A DNA stretch of 28,724 bases from JBATTK01 sp049670505 (GTDB lineage: Bacteria > Bacteroidota > Bacteroidia > Flavobacteriales > Flavobacteriaceae). Position numbers and translations under genes: made by a program. The stretch spans positions 1 to 28,724 of the forward strand of contig JBATTK010000108.1 in the NCBI GenBank assembly GCA_049670505.1, written 5' to 3'. Within the stretch, counting starts at the first letter, position 1. Each line of letters starts with the position of its first letter. The notes under the pieces were generated by a model. That model saw nothing but the letters and a program-made list of their open reading frames with translations. It searched no databases and was not told where the DNA came from. Of the stretch, positions 25,260 through 28,724 are shown piece by piece.

Positions 25260-26468
25260 TTATTTTATCATTTTTTCAACCAGTTCAATTATTTCATCAT
25301 AGGTCTTTCTTCTATCAAATTTGTGTTCGGCAATCCTTCTGGAATTTTTTCCATACAGCAACATCTTTTCATTATTCTTTAAGAGTCTCATTATTTTTTC
25401 AGTTAAATCCCTTTCTTCCCCAGCATTATAATTTATACCTATTTCCTCTTCTACGATCATTTTTCTGAATTCAATATTCTCGCTACTATTTAAAATTGGT
25501 AATCCCGCAGAAACGTAATCCCCTATTTTATAAGTAATACTTTGTTGTGCGCCTTTTACAATTGCATTTAATGCAATATCAGAATTTTTTAAGTAATTTA
25601 TCATTTCATTATATTCAAGAAACCCCATGAATTCAACGGGTAATTCAAGTGAATTTGCCATTTGTTCAAGTTTGTCTTTATGCGGTCCCGATCCAAGAAT
25701 TTTAACCTTTAGATAATCTAATTTTTGTTCTCTGATCAAGATATTCATAGCTTTTAAAACGGTTATTAGGTCATAGCTGTAACTTATGGTACCTATATAA
25801 ATTAACCAGATCTCTCCATCCTGTTTTATACGGGAGTATAGGCAATTGTCAAAGTATTTCAAATCCGCACCTAGGAATACCGAAAGATAGTGACCACTAT
25901 TGTTTACTTTTCTGGCTCTGGCTACATATGTTTCTGATACCCCAATTATAGCACTCGCCGATTTATAAATTCTATTAGCTTTTATAGTATAGGGTAAAAA
26001 TATTATATTAAATAAATAGGTTGGTATCTTAAGAACAGAAAGCAAGGCTTCAGGCCATACATCCACTATATCAATTACAGGAGGAATTTTATTTTTTAAG
26101 GCGAATTTTGTTGCAATACGGGCAGAACTAAAAGTGGGAAAAGAGAAATAAACTATATCTGGTAATTCCTTTACACTGCTTAGTTCTTTACGTAAGTTTA
26201 TACCAAATCGTCTAATACTTAGTAATCTTTTCAAACCGAGATGTTTTTTATATCCAGGTACATTAATAAGTTTGATTTTATATTTACCGTTTGTTAATTT
26301 ATTCAATTCTGCTTCATCCCTATTTTTCTTTGTGCGGTGCGAAAAAGAAGAAGTAATAAAAGTTACCTGATGCCCTTTTTGGGCAAACAGATCCGCTAAG
26401 TAAGTAAACCTAGAAGAACCTTTTTCTCCAAGTACTGTGGAATAATTGGCAATTATGAATATGGTCAT
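25260..26468 (-). CDS. GT-B glycosyltransferase (GT4-like)
   Basis: A 402-residue glycosyltransferase. The N-terminal domain begins MTIFIIANYSTVLGEKGSSR and contains HQVTFITSSF and PPVIDIVDVWPEALL, as in WcaI/WbuB-like GT4 enzymes. The C-terminal nucleotide-sugar domain has LIYIGTISYSYDL, VKILGSGPHKDKLEQ, VEFMGFLEYNEM, and the donor-binding segment ITYKIGDYVSAGLPIL at about residues 310-325. It transfers a sugar to a lipid-linked or growing surface glycan at the inner membrane; the sugar is unknown. The gene starts 8 bp after the stop of the other glycosyltransferase, so the pair is an operon, probably the end of an exopolysaccharide, O-antigen or capsule locus. It is more AT-rich than the amidohydrolase region. 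Confidence 0.9.
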   Translation of the reverse strand: MTIFIIANYSTVLGEKGSSRFTYLADLFAQKGHQVTFITSSFSHRTKKNRDEAELNKLTNGKYKIKLINVPGYKKHLGLKRLLSIRRFGINLRKELSSVKELPDIVYFSFPTFSSARIATKFALKNKIPPVIDIVDVWPEALLSVLKIPTYLFNIIFLPYTIKANRIYKSASAIIGVSETYVARARKVNNSGHYLSVFLGADLKYFDNCLYSRIKQDGEIWLIYIGTISYSYDLITVLKAMNILIREQKLDYLKVKILGSGPHKDKLEQMANSLELPVEFMGFLEYNEMINYLKNSDIALNAIVKGAQQSITYKIGDYVSAGLPILNSSENIEFRKMIVEEEIGINYNAGEERDLTEKIMRLLKNNEKMLLYGKNSRRIAEHKFDRRKTYDEIIELVEKMIK

Positions 26469-26476
26469 TTTAGGTA

Positions 26477-27583
26477 TTAAAAAAGATTAGAGTATAAATC
26501 CGCTAATTTTTTTTCCTCCGATTTCCAGTTGTAACGTTCGTTCACTAGTTGAATCCCCAGTTTTGACATCCTAATGCATTCATTTTTATTGGAATACATT
26601 TCATTGATTTTTTTAATAATATCAGGTATATTGCCTGTATCAAAACAATATCCAACTTTGTTTTCTTCAATCAATTCTTTCCAAACCTTAAAATTTGTTG
26701 CTAAGATCGGCAGCCCTGCTGCCATGTATTCAAAAAATTTAGTGAGTTCTTTCTTATCATGATTTATACTTGAATTAAAAAAAGCAATTCCGGCTAACCA
26801 ATCATCTTTTTGATATAATTCAATGATTTTATCAAACGGAATATATTCGTCAACACCAATAAGAGTCAATCTGTCCCTGTTTATACCAGCAACATCATAC
26901 ATTTTTTTTGCCAATTTACTTGAACACGACCCGATGCATGTAATACTCATTTCATCATCATAATTAAGTAGGTTTGCGATTAACTCACCACCTCTTATTT
27001 CCGTCAAAGTACCGGTATATAGCAATTTTTTAAACTGAAACGTTCTTTCTACACTGCTGATTTTTATTTCGCTAACATTCGGGTAATTAAGAATATAGGT
27101 ACTATTAGCAAATCTTTTCGAATAATATCTTTCGGCAATAATTGTATGAAGAAACCGATGCGATAAAAATTCTGCAAACCGGATGAAATAGGAAAAGATA
27201 ATTTTCAACAAACTATTTAAATAGTACTTCTCTCTAATATCGGTCACATAGTCTTCATGAATATCATAAATAACTTTGTACCCTAGAGATCTCAGAAACA
27301 ATCCCAGCGGTATCAATTCTGGGTCATGAAAATGTACACTAACTGGTTTTACCTTTAAAATAGCTCGATACATATAAAAATTCGATTTGATAAAACGATT
27401 AAATCGATTTTTAAATTTACCGGTATCTATGATTTTTACACCTTTATAGTTCTCGTCAGGTAAACCATTGGAAACTATCAGCACTACATTGTAGCTCAAC
27501 TTTGCTAGGCTAACACATTCTTTTTTAAGTATTCTTGGATCATAACGGTTATGGACACTAGTGATATGACAGATTGTTTGCAT
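26477..27583 (-). CDS. GT-B glycosyltransferase (GT4-like)
   Basis: A 368-residue glycosyltransferase. The N-terminal domain reads ICHITSVHNRYDPRILKKEC, then PVSVHFHDPELIPLGLFLRS and YKVIYDIHEDYVTDI, typical of GT4-type acceptor domains with the HxHDPE motif. In the C-terminal half are KLLYTGTLTEIRGGELI and the E-x7-E-like segment KKELTKFFEYMAAGLPILAT near residues 276-295, where nucleotide-sugar binds. It is likely to act on a surface polysaccharide together with the downstream glycosyltransferase. The 169-bp gap upstream holds an inverted repeat and probably the operon promoter. Sugar specificity cannot be inferred. Confidence 0.9.
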   Translation of the reverse strand: MQTICHITSVHNRYDPRILKKECVSLAKLSYNVVLIVSNGLPDENYKGVKIIDTGKFKNRFNRFIKSNFYMYRAILKVKPVSVHFHDPELIPLGLFLRSLGYKVIYDIHEDYVTDIREKYYLNSLLKIIFSYFIRFAEFLSHRFLHTIIAERYYSKRFANSTYILNYPNVSEIKISSVERTFQFKKLLYTGTLTEIRGGELIANLLNYDDEMSITCIGSCSSKLAKKMYDVAGINRDRLTLIGVDEYIPFDKIIELYQKDDWLAGIAFFNSSINHDKKELTKFFEYMAAGLPILATNFKVWKELIEENKVGYCFDTGNIPDIIKKINEMYSNKNECIRMSKLGIQLVNERYNWKSEEKKLADLYSNLF

Positions 27584-27615
27584 TAAAAGTTAAGATTTTT
27601 AGATGCGTATTGTGC

Positions 27616-27688
27616 TTTAACGGTTAGGCTATGATTTCGGTCTTGAATTTACAAGAGTAAATCAAGACAAAGAAATACAACCGTTAAA
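27616..27688. promoter_or_regulatory. Spaced inverted repeat upstream of the glycosyltransferase pair
   Basis: TTTAACGGTT (27616-27625) and AACCGTTAAA (27679-27688) are perfect 10-bp complements separated by 53 bp, in the leader of the glycosyltransferase operon. It could be a regulator-binding pair or a transcript structure. Confidence 0.35.
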
Positions 27689-27752
27689 AGGTAGGAAAAT
27701 TCCGATTTTCTAAAAGAGAAGACTAAATTATAGGTATTGTTGGCAAACGTTT

Positions 27753-28408
27753 TTATTCCGTCAACTTTATTTCCTCCACATATTCAGGTCCATTCGGCGG
27801 CGGTGGCGGAGGGATAAAATCAATTCTTTCGTTCAACCATATATTTATATTCGTACTATCGGTAATTTTTGAGTAAACATTGGTAAGTCCGTCTAAGGTT
27901 CGATATAATCTGTAAGGTTGAAGAGAATCGTAGGAAACGCATATTAATAATTTTTTTGGATTATCTGCGAACTCAGGGTTTTTGCCGTAGTTTTCTATAT
28001 CCCTCCGCAATACGTTTTCCAAACTGTCAAGTGGGTATGACAATTCCCACGATTTAAAAATTGTATCGTTATGAATTTCAATAACGTTTTTTTGCTTAAT
28101 TAAGATACAACCATAATTTTCCCAGCAAGGATTATGAAAGTATATGGTTTTAATTTTTTGGTCAGTCCTAATCGTTACTTTTGGCAAGCTATCATTGCAG
28201 ACAATATCCTCTGTGCGATTTAAAAGTTCACGAAAATCTTTAAATTCCCTTAGCTTTAGTTCAACGCTCAAACTATCATTTTGAGCATTCCATCTCCCAT
28301 AATCTACTAACGTTAAAAGTTCTTTTTTTCTTTCCGCGTTATATCCTGACAGCTTATTGCTGCCAGAATCAATATAATTAAAGACGATATTTTGATGGAA
28401 ACCTTCAT
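27753..28408 (-). pseudogene. Lipoprotein of unknown function split by a frameshift at an A7 run
   Basis: The ATG at 28408 opens a clean lipoprotein leader, MKVSIKISSLIILILAAISC, continuing QDITRKEKKNF and then a stop (31 residues). The -1 frame continues the protein from the A-run at 28323-28329: ELLTLVDYGRWNAQND and on for about 190 residues to a tail with PPPPPPNGPEYVEE. The join lies at A_AAA_AAG in the lipoprotein frame. The large frame is also open upstream to a Met at 28460, but those residues translate a dispersed repeat, so 28408 is the better start. No domain is recognised in the mature part. Possible readings are a real frameshift mutation, phase variation, programmed -1 frameshifting or a sequence error. 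Confidence 0.7.
28323..28329 (-). other. A7 slip site (A_AAA_AAG heptamer in frame)
   Basis: On the minus strand the codons are GAA AAA AAG, so the zero frame reads the X_XXY_YYZ heptamer A_AAA_AAG, the same as the dnaX slip site of E. coli. A -1 shift here joins the lipoprotein leader to the long downstream frame. A 7-bp stem (GCTCAAA/TTTGAGC, 28266-28286) lies 35 nt downstream, farther than usual for a stimulatory element. Confidence 0.6.
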
Positions 28409-28410
28409 TT

Positions 28411-28498
28411 TTCTTAATGCACCACAACGTTAAATATATGGCAAGTAGGGCATAAAACAAGCAATTATTTTCGGTTTAGCCATAAGCCAAATCTTTTG
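28411..28498 (-). repeat. Dispersed repeat, copy A
   Basis: Minus-strand reading: CAAAAGATTTGGCTTATGG, then TTGCTTGTTTT, ATGCCCTACTTGCC and ATATATTTAACGTTGTGG, ending a few bases before the lipoprotein ATG at 28408. It is about 85 percent identical by hand alignment to copy B at 21.1 kb over about 67 positions. Confidence 0.75.
28431..28461 (-). promoter_or_regulatory. Candidate promoter inside repeat copy A
   Basis: On the minus strand CTTG (28458-28461), 19-nt spacer, TATATTTA (28431-28438). The boxes and spacing are identical to copy B, and the distance to the ATG is about 20 nt in both, close to the Bacteroidota TTTG/TAnnTTTG arrangement. Confidence 0.5.
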
Positions 28499-28545
28499 TG
28501 TTTTGTTTTAATTTTTTCTTTTAATACCAAATCAAAAGATTTGGC
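28486..28545. repeat. 13-bp perfect inverted repeat joining copies A and C
   Basis: GCCAAATCTTTTG (28486-28498) and CAAAAGATTTGGC (28533-28545) are exact complements with a 34-bp AT-rich loop. Each arm is the outer end of one repeat copy, so the two copies are head to head. Confidence 0.85.
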
Positions 28546-28622
28546 AACTTAGTAAATAGACAACGACCTTTTGATTAAACACTATTCGCCCTATTTGCTA
28601 TATACGTTGTGCCTGTTGCACA
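28533..28622 (+). repeat. Dispersed repeat, copy C (inverted, diverged)
   Basis: Plus-strand reading: CAAAAGATTTGGC at the outer end, then a diverged middle, then GCCCTATTTGCTATATACG and TTGTGCCTGTTGCACAA. It shares both ends with copy A (CAAAAGATTTGGC and GCCCTAnTTGCnATATA ... CGTTGTG) but not the middle. It lies upstream of the plus-strand transposase start. Confidence 0.6.
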
Positions 28623-28662
28623 AGCATCTTGTTAAAAATAGTGATATTGTTTAACTTTAGTT

Positions 28663-28724
28663 ATGCAAGGCAAGAAAGAGTATCAAGAAAAACTGTTTGC
28701 TCAGTTTCAGTGGAGTGAACGTAT
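28663..28724 (+). CDS. IS1182-like transposase, first 20 codons (runs off right edge)
   Basis: The ATG at 28663 opens MQGKKEYQEKLFAQFQ, which resembles the N-terminus of IS1182-family transposases of Bacteroidota (M-x-GKK-x-Y-x-KLF-x-x-F, leading into the InsH-type N-terminal domain). Only about 20 residues are in the window, so the family call rests on a short match. This is the only gene here on the plus strand and is divergent from the frameshifted lipoprotein. The left end of the element should lie in the preceding 150 bases, but I cannot define its terminal repeat. Confidence 0.6.
   Translation, partial: MQGKKEYQEKLFAQFQWSER

Noticed and set aside
28409..28460. N-terminal extension MFYALLAIYLTLWC of the last minus-strand frame, which could pass as a membrane anchor
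   Set aside because: These codons translate the dispersed repeat copy A; the lipoprotein leader in the neighbouring frame at 28408 is a better start.

Overview
The window looks like a chromosomal segment of a member of the Flavobacteriaceae (Bacteroidota). The evidence is AT-rich intergenic DNA, many lipoprotein or Sec leaders on short N-termini, weak Shine-Dalgarno sequences, promoter-like boxes of the Bacteroidota type (TTG-like box, 19 nt spacer, TAnnTTTG-like box), and families typical of the group: S9 peptidase, BNR propeller, TolB-amidohydrolase, YdeI/OmpD-associated, CPBP protease. Nearly every gene is on the minus strand, so transcription runs from high to low coordinates. No rRNA, tRNA or CRISPR array was seen.

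Region 1 (1-14.4 kb) is a set of exported hydrolases. In transcription order it holds a 1100-residue TolB-propeller/amidohydrolase fusion, a CDP-alcohol phosphatidyltransferase, three further amidohydrolases (two lipoproteins and one with a Sec-type leader), a GH114-like lipoprotein, a 1078-residue BNR/VPS10-like propeller protein, and an S9 prolyl-oligopeptidase lipoprotein that runs off the left edge. The 411-bp gap at 4539-4949 carries arrays of 7-bp repeats.

Region 2 (14.4-19.3 kb) is a compact minus-strand run: small lipoprotein, arginase-family gene, TraB/DUF5694-like lipoprotein, nitrilase, zinc alcohol dehydrogenase and YdeI-like protein. Two junctions overlap by 4 bp (ATGA) and one has a 3-bp gap. 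The arginase reading frame is interrupted by an in-frame TAA at codon 15, with arginase-like sequence on both sides of the stop.

Region 3 (19.3-25 kb) is a looser series of single accessory genes: two CPBP membrane proteases, two GNAT acetyltransferases, a gene of unknown function and a six-repeat Kelch protein.

Region 4 (25.2-28.7 kb) holds two GT-B glycosyltransferases, apparently the end of a surface-polysaccharide locus, then a lipoprotein gene split by a frameshift at an A7 run. At the right edge, on the plus strand, are the first 62 bases of an IS1182-like transposase.

The least ordinary signals are: (a) a repeat of about 67 bp, present upstream of two unrelated genes, that carries a well-spaced promoter-like motif, with a third diverged copy inverted next to the transposase; (b) the lipoprotein frameshift, which falls exactly on an A_AAA_AAG heptamer; (c) the arginase nonsense codon; (d) the 7-bp repeat arrays; and (e) the altered metal-ligand set and Cys-rich tail of the TolB-amidohydrolase. 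I did not find a convincing new multi-gene system. All reading here is by eye, without database searches.
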